The position numbers were made by a program, and so were the translations under genes. Source: Bacillota bacterium (GTDB lineage: Bacteria > Planctomycetota > UBA8108 > UBA1146). Taken from it: DNA of 36,190 nucleotides. Below, piece after piece: positions 14,529 to 22,805 of the stretch (positions are counted from its first letter, which is position 1; each line of letters opens with the position of its first letter). Location: contig QNYK01000021.1 of assembly GCA_003973385.1 (NCBI GenBank), forward strand, positions 1 to 36,190. Direction: 5' to 3'. Below the pieces are notes generated by a model. That model was not told the DNA's origin. It ran no database searches and worked only from the letters and a program-made list of their open reading frames with translations.

Positions 14529-14920
14529 TTTCCCAGTTCCTCTTGCCGTGGCTGCGGGCACTCGGCACAATCACGGCTGGCCTGGGACTTGATGTCACGG
14601 CATGTGCTGAGACGAGGTTGTTTCCCAGGTTGCGGGAGGTTTCCACAGGGGACCCCCGAGCACTCGACGATCAGGGGCGTGGATAGATTTTGACCTGTAC
14701 GATTCCCATGTGCGCGCTCCTTCCGGTTCGCCGTGCTTTCCCTACGATTTTCAATGTTTTTTGCGTCCTATCCACCGATGACACCGTGTCGTTTTGTGGC
14801 CAGGGGCGAGATGTGTTCCGGTCGGCGTGAGTCGGCCTTTGTGTCCGCAAAGCAACCAAGTACTCCCCCGGTTGCTATCCTTGACCTCGGTTGGGGGCTG
14901 CGGGAGAGATGAGGGAGAAA
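14529..14920 (+). other. 392-base gap between the coiled-coil protein and the RRM gene
   Basis: No convincing coding region is present on either strand. It should hold the promoter and leader of the RRM gene; no good -35/-10 pair could be identified. A short inverted repeat lies at 14851-14876 and a T-rich stretch near 14750-14762. No tRNA or known riboswitch was recognised. Confidence 0.5.
14851..14876 (+). promoter_or_regulatory. Possible leader hairpin of the RRM gene
   Basis: AGCAACC and GGTTGCT form a 7-bp stem around a 12-base loop, 44 bases before the RRM start. RNA-binding proteins of this kind are often regulated through their own leader, so it could be a control element; this is weak evidence. 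Confidence 0.25.
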
Positions 14921-15202
14921 ATGGGTAACAGAATTTTTGTCGGGGGTCTTCCCTGGGCAGTTGGCGACGGCGAGCTTCGCGCTCATTTTGAGGGCTGCGG
15001 AGAGATTACAGACGCCGTGGTCGTGATGGACCGCGAGTCGGGTCGTAGCAAGGGCTTCGGTTTCGTCACCTTTGAGAGTGACGAGTCTGCTTCTAGTGCC
15101 ATCGAGACCCTCGATGGAAGCGAGATGGATGGACGCAGCGTGCGCGTCAGCGAGGCCAAGCCTCGCCCCGAGCGCGGCGCCGGTGGGCCTCCCCGCTACT
15201 AA
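14921..15202 (+). CDS. Single-RRM RNA-binding protein
   Basis: A 93-residue protein made of one RNA recognition motif. RNP2 is IFVGGLPW (residues 4-11) and RNP1 is KGFGFVTF (about 44-51), both intact with the aromatic residues that stack on RNA bases. A short PRPERGAGGPPRY tail follows. Proteins of this type occur in cyanobacteria, planctomycetes and proteobacteria and bind single-stranded RNA, often cold-induced. The ATG at 14921 follows GAGGGAG and starts right before the RNP2 strand; further in-frame starts upstream (ATG 14909, TTG 14891) would add residues with no conserved sequence. It is a single-gene transcript, closed by a strong terminator. Confidence 0.93.
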   Translation: MGNRIFVGGLPWAVGDGELRAHFEGCGEITDAVVVMDRESGRSKGFGFVTFESDESASSAIETLDGSEMDGRSVRVSEAKPRPERGAGGPPRY

Positions 15203-15241
15203 GGTAGTTGGCGAGACAGACTTACCATCTGCAATACAGAA

Positions 15242-15278
15242 CAGGCCGTCGGAGGAAACTCCGACGGCCTGCTTTCTT
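15242..15278 (+). terminator. Intrinsic terminator after the RRM gene
   Basis: A 13-bp perfect stem (CAGGCCGTCGGAG with its complement) closes a GAAA tetraloop and is followed by CTTTCTT, 39 bases after the stop codon. The stem is GC-rich and ends in a pyrimidine tract, the usual rho-independent form. Confidence 0.92.
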
Positions 15279-15372
15279 GCCCCCCTCGATCTCCCCCTTG
15301 ACGCCGCCTCGAGAGGGAAGCTCCTGATCCCCCTCCTTCCTGCTGCCACTCCTGAGGGATACGATCTGGCCT

Positions 15373-15386
15373 GTCCCGATCGGGAC
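15373..15386. promoter_or_regulatory. 14-bp perfect palindrome upstream of the molybdoenzyme operon
   Basis: GTCCCGATCGGGAC is self-complementary and sits 19 bases before the ATG of the iron-sulfur subunit, just upstream of the ribosome binding site. It could be an operator or a translational hairpin masking the start. Confidence 0.4.
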
Positions 15387-15405
15387 CAGCGAGGGCGGGA
15401 GGTGC

Positions 15406-16032
15406 ATGGACAAGAAACCAGAGGAGCCACCCGAGGGGGTCTCCAGGAGGCACTTTCTCAAGGGGGCAGGGGCCGCTGCAGCAGCAGTTTCGGTGGCGCA
15501 GCTCCCTTCAGAAGTACAGGGATCGAACGGGACCGAGGATGAGCCGACGATACTGGGCCCGGGACCGGTGCCCATCCAGCTGAGGATCAACGGTGTCGAT
15601 GGCCAGACCGAGGCAGCACCGAGCACCACCTTGCTCGATTTGCTGCGGGATCATCAGGGACTGACCGGTGCCAAGCGGGTTTGTGATCGGGGATCGTGCG
15701 GCGCCTGTACCGTGCTCCTCGACGGTCGCACCGTCGATAGTTGTAGCATGCTCGCCATCGATGCTGTCGGCAGTGAGATCACCACAGTCGAGGGGATCGG
15801 CACTCCCGAGAATCTGAGCGATCTGCAGCAGGCCTTCATCGAAAAAGATGCTCTCCAGTGCGGATTCTGTACGCCGGGTATGGTGGTCTCCTGCACGGCG
15901 CTGCTGAAGGAGAATCCAAGCCCTGATCGGGAGCAGATTCGCAGGGGGATCTCCGGCAATATCTGTCGCTGTGGAACCTACCAGAACATCATCGAGGCGG
16001 TGGAACACGTCTCCCGGAAGGGAGGCAAGTGA
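15406..16032 (+). CDS. Tat-exported [2Fe-2S] subunit of a xanthine dehydrogenase-family oxidoreductase
   Basis: A 208-residue protein. A twin-arginine signal, SRRHFLKG (13-20), followed by a hydrophobic Ala-rich stretch, predicts folded export to the periplasm. The plant-type ferredoxin domain holds the first cluster (Cys93, Cys98, Cys101, Cys113) and the helical domain the second (Cys152, Cys155, Cys187, Cys189, in CGFC and CRC). It passes electrons from the molybdenum subunit to FAD. The Tat signal on the small subunit and the three-gene layout resemble the periplasmic aldehyde oxidoreductase PaoABC. Its stop overlaps the next ATG by one base (TGATG). Confidence 0.93.
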   Translation: MDKKPEEPPEGVSRRHFLKGAGAAAAAVSVAQLPSEVQGSNGTEDEPTILGPGPVPIQLRINGVDGQTEAAPSTTLLDLLRDHQGLTGAKRVCDRGSCGACTVLLDGRTVDSCSMLAIDAVGSEITTVEGIGTPENLSDLQQAFIEKDALQCGFCTPGMVVSCTALLKENPSPDREQIRRGISGNICRCGTYQNIIEAVEHVSRKGGK

Positions 16033-18365
16033 TGGCCGAAGAGATCACCATCAAGGTCGGATTTGGCGATCATTTCCGGGACCTCACGGTTCGGCTTCAG
16101 GACGGCGATATCGCTCCCTGGCAACCGGATCAGCAGCTGGATGTGGTGGGAAAGCGGTTACCCAGACTCGATGCCGTGGCCAAGGTCACCGGTACCGCGA
16201 AGTTCGCTCAGGACCAGAACCCTGCAGGAATGATCCATGGCAGGATCCTGCGCAGTCCTCACCCCAATGCAGATATTCGTTCCGTGGATCTGTCAGCGGC
16301 GAAGGCGATGCCGGGCGTGAGGGCGGTCCTCACCGTTCCAGAGGTATTTGAAGACTCCAGTGCACGATTTGCCGGAGCCGAAATTGCCGCCATCGCTGCC
16401 GATACGGAACAACAAGCAGACGCAGCGATGCGTGCCATCCAGGTCGAATACGATATCAAGGATTTCTGCGTCACCATCGATACGTCGATGGAGGACGGAG
16501 CTCCGCAGGTCGGTCGGGGCGACCAGAAAAACGTTCAGCGTGTCTCTCCCCGCTCTCGAGGTCGTCGCCGTGGTGGCAACGCAAACCCCGGGGCTGATCA
16601 GCAAGTGCTGGATCGGATGGCAGCCCGCGAGAAGGAAGTTTCGGCACTCCTCGCCGCCTCGGATGTCGTGGTCGAGGGGACCTTTCGAACACAGGTCCAG
16701 ACCCATGCACCATTCGAGACACATGGAGCGGTATGCAGCTGGGAAGATGGTCAACTGGTGTGCTGGGCCTCGACCCAGGCGACCTTTGGATTCAGAGGAG
16801 AACTGACGAGTAATTGGGGACAGGTCAAGGCGAGTGAGTGCCGGGTCCTCAGTGAGTATGTCGGAGGCGGATTCGGGTCGAAGTTCTCCGCCGGACGAGA
16901 AGGTGTGATCGGCGCTCTGCTGGCGAAGGAAGCCGGGGTTCCTGTGAAGATGATGCTGGATCGCTCTGGTGAACAAACCAGTGCCGGCAACCGACCCGAT
17001 GCGTTGCAAAAAATGCGCATGGGAGTCAACAAGGATGGAGTCATCCAGGCCTTGCAGATCCGCAGCTGGGGAACTCCGGGCAGTGGCACAGGCGGTGCCG
17101 GAGCGCACAACGACGGAATCTACAAACTCGGGGAGGTGGACAAGGTCGAGTACGGAGTGCGCACCAACTGCGGCGGTGCTCGAGCACACCGCGCTCCCGG
17201 CTGGCCCCAGGGTTCATTTGCTCTCGAACAGATGATGGACATGGCCGCCCATTCCCTCGACGGAATCGATCCCATCGAATTTCGCAAGAAAAATGACGAT
17301 CATCCGATACGAGTTGCCGAGTACGACATTGCCAAGGAACGGATCGGTTGGAACAAGGCAAGGGTTCGCGGAGGGGCCTCGAATATCTGCACCGGCGTTG
17401 GCATCGCCAGCAATCTGTGGTTCTCCGCTGGCGGAGGTGGTGCCAGCGCGCTGGTGAGAATCTCCAAGGATGGCTCGGTCGAGATCCGAAACGGAGCCCA
17501 GGATATCGGCACCGGCACACGCACAGTGATGGGAATGGTTGCTGCCGAGGAACTCGGGATTCCGCTCGATATGGTCTCCACCAGGATCGGTGACACCAAT
17601 GATCCTCAGGGACCGATGAGCGGTGGATCCACGACGATCGGCACACTGACCCCGGCGGCCAGACTGGCCGCTCACTACGCCAAGAAAGAACTGCTGGCGG
17701 TGGTGGCGGATCGAAAAGGTTGGGATCCAACCGATCTGGATATTCGCAAGGCAAGAGTGATCCGCAACGACGGCAGCGATACCGGCCTCTCATTCCACGA
17801 TGCCTGTCAATTGATGGATGACGATGCCATCGAGGTGCTGAAGGCGCGGCCACGGCGCAACTACGCCGGCTTCAGTGATACCAATGCTGGTGTTCAAGCA
17901 GCAGAGGTTGAGGTCGATATGGAGACAGGGGTGGTGAGAGTCAAGAAGGTGGTCGCGGTTGCCGATGCGGGCAAGTTGATCAACCCCATGACCGCAGAGA
18001 GTCAGGTGCGAGGTGGAGTGATCCAGGGGGTCTCTTATGCACTGACCGAACGAAGGATCATGGATCGCCACAAGGGCCGGATGCTCAACGACGACCTCGA
18101 GAACTACAAGATACTCGGTTCGCTGGATTGTCCGGAAATCGATGTGGTGCTGGTGGATGTTTATAATGGCAAATCGAATACGCAGGTGATGGGTCTTGGC
18201 GAACCCCCGATTGTTGCAACCGCTGCAGCGGTCGCCAATGCCGTCGCTGATGCCATCGGGACGAGGGTGTTCGAGATTCCCATCACGCCAAAAAAGGTGC
18301 TGGAGGCGATCGCCAGCAAGAAGGCACCAGATCCCGGCGGCAAGAAGAAGGGAGCGCGGCTATGA
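16032..18365 (+). CDS. Molybdopterin-binding catalytic subunit, xanthine dehydrogenase/aldehyde oxidase family
   Basis: A 777-residue protein of normal length for the large subunit. Expected features: GGGFGSKF (about 277-284, cofactor loop), RAHRAPGWPQ (substrate/cofactor region), GAQDIGTGTRTVM and the active-site glutamate in MGLGEPP (Glu724). It would oxidise aldehydes or N-heterocycles by hydroxylation; the substrate is unknown. Residues about 166-195 form an Arg/Gly-rich insertion (SPRSRGRRRGGNANPG) not needed for catalysis, probably a surface loop. GGAGG at 16021-16025 fits the ATG at 16032 better than the GTG at 16029. It lacks its own signal and would be carried out with the Tat subunit. 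The 3' end overlaps the FAD subunit (ATGA). Confidence 0.93.
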   Translation: MAEEITIKVGFGDHFRDLTVRLQDGDIAPWQPDQQLDVVGKRLPRLDAVAKVTGTAKFAQDQNPAGMIHGRILRSPHPNADIRSVDLSAAKAMPGVRAVLTVPEVFEDSSARFAGAEIAAIAADTEQQADAAMRAIQVEYDIKDFCVTIDTSMEDGAPQVGRGDQKNVQRVSPRSRGRRRGGNANPGADQQVLDRMAAREKEVSALLAASDVVVEGTFRTQVQTHAPFETHGAVCSWEDGQLVCWASTQATFGFRGELTSNWGQVKASECRVLSEYVGGGFGSKFSAGREGVIGALLAKEAGVPVKMMLDRSGEQTSAGNRPDALQKMRMGVNKDGVIQALQIRSWGTPGSGTGGAGAHNDGIYKLGEVDKVEYGVRTNCGGARAHRAPGWPQGSFALEQMMDMAAHSLDGIDPIEFRKKNDDHPIRVAEYDIAKERIGWNKARVRGGASNICTGVGIASNLWFSAGGGGASALVRISKDGSVEIRNGAQDIGTGTRTVMGMVAAEELGIPLDMVSTRIGDTNDPQGPMSGGSTTIGTLTPAARLAAHYAKKELLAVVADRKGWDPTDLDIRKARVIRNDGSDTGLSFHDACQLMDDDAIEVLKARPRRNYAGFSDTNAGVQAAEVEVDMETGVVRVKKVVAVADAGKLINPMTAESQVRGGVIQGVSYALTERRIMDRHKGRMLNDDLENYKILGSLDCPEIDVVLVDVYNGKSNTQVMGLGEPPIVATAAAVANAVADAIGTRVFEIPITPKKVLEAIASKKAPDPGGKKKGARL

Positions 18366-19342
18366 AGCCCTTCAAGGTCGCAATACCGAAGAGCGTCGAA
18401 CAGGCCTCGCGGTTTCAGAAGAGTGACGATTCCCCCTTCATCGCGGGAGGTACCGATCTACTGGCACGGATCAAGGAATACGTGGTGCAACCGGAGACGA
18501 TTGTCGATCTGAAGAGAATCGAAGGGATGACCGGCATCACCTCCACCGATGATGGAATCAGAATCGGCGCTCTCACAACGATGAATGAGGTCGCGACCGA
18601 TGGATCGGTGACCGACGACTACCCGGCACTTTCAGAAACGATCATGAACGCAGCGACTCCGCAGATTCGCAACATGGCGACCATCGGAGGCAATATCTGT
18701 CAAAAGCCTCGCTGCTGGTATCTTCGTCACGAGGGTTACTCTTGCGCCAAGAATGGTGGCAGCGGCTGCTGGGCACGTGAAGGCGAGAACGAGTTTCATG
18801 CCATCTTCGATAACCAGGTCTGCGCCGTCACTTCTCCTTCCAATGTCGCCCCTGTACTGGTCGCCTACTCGGCATTGATCGAGATTCAAGGCGGGGAAGA
18901 GAAGCGCGAGATACCCGCAGAGGACTTCTTCATCACGCCTGATCAGGATCCGGGTCGTGAGGTGTTGCTGGAGCCGGGCGAAGTGGTCATTTCGATCCAT
19001 TTGCCGGCAAAAAATCGAACCAAGAAGTGGAGTTATACCGAAGCCCGGGAAAAGCAGAGCTTCGACTGGGCGCAAGCGAGCGTCACGATGCTCTACGATC
19101 GGGGTGGGAGAAAGGGAGACCACCGTGTGGTGCTGGGGGCCGTGTCGCCAGCACCTCTGCGGCGTGATGATCTGGAAAAGATCCTCAAGAGTGGATCTCT
19201 CGACGACGCAATGATCAAGAAACTGCAAATGAAGATCGGCGATGGTTCCCATCCGTTGTCTCAGAACGGCTACAAGGTACCGATGCTGCGCGGGCTGATC
19301 GCGCAGGGAGTCCGAAACATCAGCGGCAGAAAGGAAGGATAA
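18362..19342 (+). CDS. FAD (and probable [4Fe-4S]) subunit of the xanthine dehydrogenase-family oxidoreductase
   Basis: A 326-residue protein with the FAD-binding AGGTDLLARIKE loop (about 28-39) and ATIGGNICQ (about 106-114), typical of the medium subunit. A cysteine-containing insertion, Cys113, Cys118, Cys128 and Cys136 (including KPRCWYLRHEGYSC and GSGCWARE), matches the extra [4Fe-4S] site of PaoB and 4-hydroxybenzoyl-CoA reductase, so electrons can leave through an additional cluster. It overlaps the large subunit by four bases and is followed after one base by a small cysteine-rich gene. A cytosolic quinone or NAD partner is not evident in the sequence. Confidence 0.92.
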   Translation: MKPFKVAIPKSVEQASRFQKSDDSPFIAGGTDLLARIKEYVVQPETIVDLKRIEGMTGITSTDDGIRIGALTTMNEVATDGSVTDDYPALSETIMNAATPQIRNMATIGGNICQKPRCWYLRHEGYSCAKNGGSGCWAREGENEFHAIFDNQVCAVTSPSNVAPVLVAYSALIEIQGGEEKREIPAEDFFITPDQDPGREVLLEPGEVVISIHLPAKNRTKKWSYTEAREKQSFDWAQASVTMLYDRGGRKGDHRVVLGAVSPAPLRRDDLEKILKSGSLDDAMIKKLQMKIGDGSHPLSQNGYKVPMLRGLIAQGVRNISGRKEG

Positions 19343-19343
19343 G

Positions 19344-19583
19344 ATGGCGATGCAGAAGCCCGAACTACTTCCTGAAGATGTCTGCCCATGCCTTCGAACC
19401 AAGACGATGGTTCTCAACACCGAGTATCGCAGGAGCGCCTTCGAGGATTCGTTCACTGCCGATACGGCATTCTTCCACTGTCTCCGGACGATGGCCTACC
19501 ACGGTCCCGATGGTGACGATGTCTGCCCTGCTGACTGCCGACCTGGCCGAAGTTGCTACCCCGGTCCCGGGGATCTCACCTAG
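19344..19583 (+). CDS. Small cysteine-rich protein of the molybdoenzyme operon
   Basis: A 79-residue protein that starts one base after the FAD subunit's stop, with GGAAGGA four bases upstream. It has six cysteines: Cys14 and Cys16 (CPC), Cys46 (after His45), Cys61 and Cys65 (CPADC) and Cys71, plus His53. There is no signal peptide or membrane segment. The CPC...H-C...CPxxC arrangement suggests a metal or iron-sulfur site, possibly an electron-transfer or cofactor-insertion partner; this is inference. The tight junction makes operon membership likely. No known family is recognised, and the overlapping opposite-strand frame is judged a shadow. Confidence 0.7.
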   Translation: MAMQKPELLPEDVCPCLRTKTMVLNTEYRRSAFEDSFTADTAFFHCLRTMAYHGPDGDDVCPADCRPGRSCYPGPGDLT

Positions 19584-19730
19584 GCCGAATCCACCAGTAT
19601 CAGGTATCTCAGGGGTGAGCGAGGCTCCAGTAGCCCGGTGCATCTGCCCTGTCTTCGGGTCTGCTTGTCAGAAACAGCGCTGAAGATAGGATGCCACACT
19701 CGCGCAGATCGACCTGTGTTCGGGAATCTG

Positions 19731-19737
19731 AAGGAGG
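19731..19737 (+). promoter_or_regulatory. Ribosome binding site deciding the saccharopine-dehydrogenase start
   Basis: AAGGAGG lies four bases before the ATG at 19742 and is the reason to prefer that start over an in-frame codon 51 bases upstream. Confidence 0.65.
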
Positions 19738-19741
19738 CCTG

Positions 19742-20812
19742 ATGAGCGGCATCATCAACAAGGTTCTGGTTGTCGGACTCGGTAAGGTCGGCAGCCTCGT
19801 GGGCACACTCCTGAAACGATCCGGATTCGAGGTATCAGGAGCGGATGCACGCGCGGTCGAGAACCTCCCCTTTCCTGGTCAGGTACTGGAAGTCTCCGAT
19901 TCTGCTGCCCTTGGAAACGCTCTCTCGGGTTGCCAGGGTGTCGTCTCCTGTTTGCCTTATAGCATCAACCTCCCGGTGGCCAGGGCAGCCCTGGAGCATG
20001 GCGTGCACTACTTCGATCTCACAGAAGACGTGCCCACCACTGCGGCGATCCTGGAAATGGCGTCGGGGTCAAGGAGTGCCCTCGCTCCGCAGTGCGGACT
20101 GGCTCCAGGATTCATCGGTATCGTTGGAGCGGATCTGGCATCCAGGTTCGATAGTGTTCGATCGATAGAACTCAAAGTCGGGGCTCTCCCGGAACATCCG
20201 AGCGGCCAGCTGGGGTACTCCTTCACCTGGTCAGCCGCGGGAGTGGTCAATGAATATCTCAATGACTGTGAGGTCATCGCTCGGGGTGAAAGGGCGCTGA
20301 TTCCCGCTCTTGCAGAGATCGAGTCGGTCCGTATCGGCGGGTTGGAACTGGAAGCGTTCACCACCTCAGGAGGTCTGGGAACGATGTGTGACACCTGGGA
20401 GGGAAGGGTCGAGACTCTCAACTACAAGACGATGCGCTACCCGGGACATTGCGAGCAGATCCGATTTTTCCTCAATGACCTGGGGATGCACCGGGATCGC
20501 GATGAGGCGGCACGAATCCTCACTGAAGCCTGCCCACCGGTCGACGAAGACGTCGTCTATGTTCATGCAGCAGTGGAGGGATTGATTGCTGGAAAACTAC
20601 GTCGCAAGGAGTTTACGGGTCAGTACCGACCGATTGATATCGACGGCGCCAAGTGGAGAGCCATCAGCTGGACCACTGCGTGTTCAGTGGCAGCAGTAGT
20701 GGAGATGGTGAGTCAGGGCCAACTACCCTCGCAGGGATTCATCAAGCAGGAAGAAATTCCACTCGAACCATTCCTCGCGACCACAAACGGAAGTCTCTAT
20801 CTATCGTCCTGA
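19742..20812 (+). CDS. Saccharopine dehydrogenase-family NAD(P)-dependent oxidoreductase
   Basis: A 356-residue protein with an N-terminal Rossmann fold (VLVVGLGKVGSLVG, residues about 7-20, GxGxxG pattern) and the sequence course of saccharopine-dehydrogenase-like proteins: VVSCLPYSINLPVARAALEHG, HYFDLTED, and LAPQCGLAPGFIG. The family includes lysine-ketoglutarate reductases/saccharopine dehydrogenases of lysine breakdown and carboxynorspermidine dehydrogenases; which reaction applies here cannot be decided. Its 3' end overlaps the convergent DUF454 gene by 16 bases. It stands alone, 158 bases after the cysteine-rich gene with no obvious terminator between them. Confidence 0.85.
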   Translation: MSGIINKVLVVGLGKVGSLVGTLLKRSGFEVSGADARAVENLPFPGQVLEVSDSAALGNALSGCQGVVSCLPYSINLPVARAALEHGVHYFDLTEDVPTTAAILEMASGSRSALAPQCGLAPGFIGIVGADLASRFDSVRSIELKVGALPEHPSGQLGYSFTWSAAGVVNEYLNDCEVIARGERALIPALAEIESVRIGGLELEAFTTSGGLGTMCDTWEGRVETLNYKTMRYPGHCEQIRFFLNDLGMHRDRDEAARILTEACPPVDEDVVYVHAAVEGLIAGKLRRKEFTGQYRPIDIDGAKWRAISWTTACSVAAVVEMVSQGQLPSQGFIKQEEIPLEPFLATTNGSLYLSS

Positions 20813-21216
20813 GGACCATTGGGTCGTGTCATGATGAATAACCAGCCCACTCCAACCAGTATCAATGTGATTATTTTTACGACATCTAGAATCTTGTCAC
20901 TGAAGAAATAGAACGGTCCTGACATTGCGACAAGAATCAGTGCAGTTGCCAGCACTTTTGCACGGGGCGAAATCGAGCCGTGTTTTTCCCATCTGAGGAC
21001 CATCGGGCCAAAATATTTGTGATGACAGATCCAGTGGTGGAATCGTGGTGATCCCTTGGAGAAGAAATATGCAGCCAGGATCACGAAAGGCGTTGTTGGG
21101 AGTACGGGAAGTGGAATGCCAAGCACGCCAAGGGCCAGAGAGATGAATCCGAGTCCGGTCCAGAGAAAGTTCCGAGCTGATGCTTTGACTATCAAAACGT
21201 CTTTGATTTCAACCAA
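20797..21216 (-). CDS. DUF454 (YbaN-like) inner membrane protein
   Basis: A 139-residue protein with the DUF454 pattern: LGFISLALGVLGIPLPVLPTTPF (first helices, about 22-44), an FSKGSPRFHHWICHHKYFGP loop and two more helices. Members are small inner-membrane proteins of unknown function. The start is uncertain: a TTG at 21216 gives 139 residues, while a TTG at 21195 overlapping the permease stop gives 132; neither has a clear Shine-Dalgarno site. It lies directly after the ABC permease gene, overlapping its end, so it is probably co-transcribed with the exporter. It converges on the saccharopine-dehydrogenase-like gene. Confidence 0.83.
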   Translation of the reverse strand: MVEIKDVLIVKASARNFLWTGLGFISLALGVLGIPLPVLPTTPFVILAAYFFSKGSPRFHHWICHHKYFGPMVLRWEKHGSISPRAKVLATALILVAMSGPFYFFSDKILDVVKIITLILVGVGWLFIMTRPNGPQDDR

Positions 21217-22805
21217 CCCAATAGTTCAAGGAATTTTGGCGGTTGACCGGTTCTCAGCACACCGATCCGGAATATCTTTGCCGATGCCAGGAACACAATC
21301 ACCACCGACACCAGCAGCAGTAGTGATGTTCCATAAACATCAAAAGCCGGCGGATTCGCAGCCATTCGGTTCATCATGATAAATGGAGTCCATGGTGGAA
21401 TCCAGGATAAGGTCGTGGCTATGGCGCCGTTCGGATCATTGGGAATGAAAGTCATCGTGCCGAGCGGAACCATCATCACCAACATCAGCGGACTGAGAAA
21501 GTTCTGCGCTTCCTTGATGGTGTTACAGATACTACCGATACCTGCGAACAGGAATGCGTAAAAAAAGTATCCAGCAATGAAGTAGAAAATAAATCCGCCC
21601 AGAAGTTCAGGAGAGATCACCGCAGCGATCAGATCTGCAATCCAGGTCGCAGATGGCCCCGCCTTGAGTCTCAGAATCCCGATCAGAGATCCGATCCATG
21701 CAATTTGCATCGTCACACCAACTGCAGCGACACCGAACACCTTACCCATCAGCAGTTCCGTGGTGGTCACCGAGGAGAGTAATACCTCGATGACACGATT
21801 GGATTTTTCCTCGATGGTGTTATTGAGCAGCATCTGGGCAATTGAAAAGATGGCGACCCAGAGCAGGTATACGAAACCGATGGGGGCATACTGGCGGATC
21901 TTGTCACGAATGCCGACCCTTTCGTCACCTTCACTCTTGTTGGGATTGAAATTGACGGACCTGACCCTGAGTGAAGCGACTTCGGCCACGACCTCGGACT
22001 CGATACCGTGACGGGTGTACTCTCGTTTTCTGGCCTCTTCACTGAGGGATTTGAGGATGGCGTCGATCAGATCCGTGTCTGCCAGATTGGAAGACCAGAA
22101 GTGAAGATCTTGATCCGGGTCGAGAGCATTTTCAGGAATGATCACGAGTGCAAATAACTCGACGTCTCCATCGTCACTCGGGTAGTCTCGCTCGGCTCGT
22201 AGGTACGGTTTGAGGTGATTCTCGATCTCTTCGTCGTCGTTATCGAGAGAGATCTCGTCGATCAGTGCGACTTCCCTGAAGCGGGGTGCTGGCTCGACGA
22301 ACTCTGGAGCATCGTCGGGCAACTGAGACCTGACCATGGTATTGAAGAATTTCCATTTATCATCGTCGAGCAGCATTTCTTCCGGTATCAGGTCCGCGAC
22401 CTTCACCAGCTGGTCTGGACTGAAGATGTTGATCTCGACATCGGAACGAGATAGCTGTTCCAGACCCTTCTCAAGCTGGTCGAGTACATCGACGGGGTCG
22501 ACCTGTTGCTCATCCATCATCTGATCGCGCAACCCTGCAGTGTGCTTTGCGATGTGGACCTGGAGGTCTCCCAGGGTCTTCTGTCTGTTGAGCAGTTTGA
22601 TTCGCTCGCGAGCGATCTCGCCCAGACCATCACTGCGGTCGATGATGATCAGATTTCGAGTTGGGATTCCTCGTTCTTCCAGAAACTGCGGGATCTCGAT
22701 CATCATCCAGATCAACAGTGGGAAGAGCAAGATGCCGATCCAGAACCCCTTGGTCTTGACATTTTCCAGGTACTCCCGGATGGCGATACGGAATATCAAC
22801 TTCAT
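21192..22805 (-). CDS. ABC-2-type transporter permease (NatB-like)
   Basis: A 537-residue membrane protein with the NatB layout: one N-terminal helix (about residues 18-38, FWIGILLFPLLIWMMIEIP), a large extracytoplasmic domain of about 250 residues, then five or six helices (QYAPIGFVYLLWVAIFSIAQ, VTMQIAWIGSLIGI, LLGGFIFYFIAGYFFYAFLF, FLSPLMLVMMVPLG, SLLLLVSVVIVFLA). NatAB-type exporters move sodium ions or unknown small molecules/antibiotics; the substrate here is unknown. The ATG overlaps the stop of the ATPase gene (ATGA), so the two are translationally coupled. Confidence 0.9.
   Translation of the reverse strand: MKLIFRIAIREYLENVKTKGFWIGILLFPLLIWMMIEIPQFLEERGIPTRNLIIIDRSDGLGEIARERIKLLNRQKTLGDLQVHIAKHTAGLRDQMMDEQQVDPVDVLDQLEKGLEQLSRSDVEINIFSPDQLVKVADLIPEEMLLDDDKWKFFNTMVRSQLPDDAPEFVEPAPRFREVALIDEISLDNDDEEIENHLKPYLRAERDYPSDDGDVELFALVIIPENALDPDQDLHFWSSNLADTDLIDAILKSLSEEARKREYTRHGIESEVVAEVASLRVRSVNFNPNKSEGDERVGIRDKIRQYAPIGFVYLLWVAIFSIAQMLLNNTIEEKSNRVIEVLLSSVTTTELLMGKVFGVAAVGVTMQIAWIGSLIGILRLKAGPSATWIADLIAAVISPELLGGFIFYFIAGYFFYAFLFAGIGSICNTIKEAQNFLSPLMLVMMVPLGTMTFIPNDPNGAIATTLSWIPPWTPFIMMNRMAANPPAFDVYGTSLLLLVSVVIVFLASAKIFRIGVLRTGQPPKFLELLGWLKSKTF

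Noticed and set aside
14671-14859. 62-codon minus-strand open frame in the gap before the RRM gene
   Set aside because: It has no Shine-Dalgarno site, no domain and a composition like a random frame.
16293-17189. 298-codon minus-strand open frame opposite the molybdenum subunit
   Set aside because: It lies wholly inside a conserved catalytic subunit and shows no conserved features.
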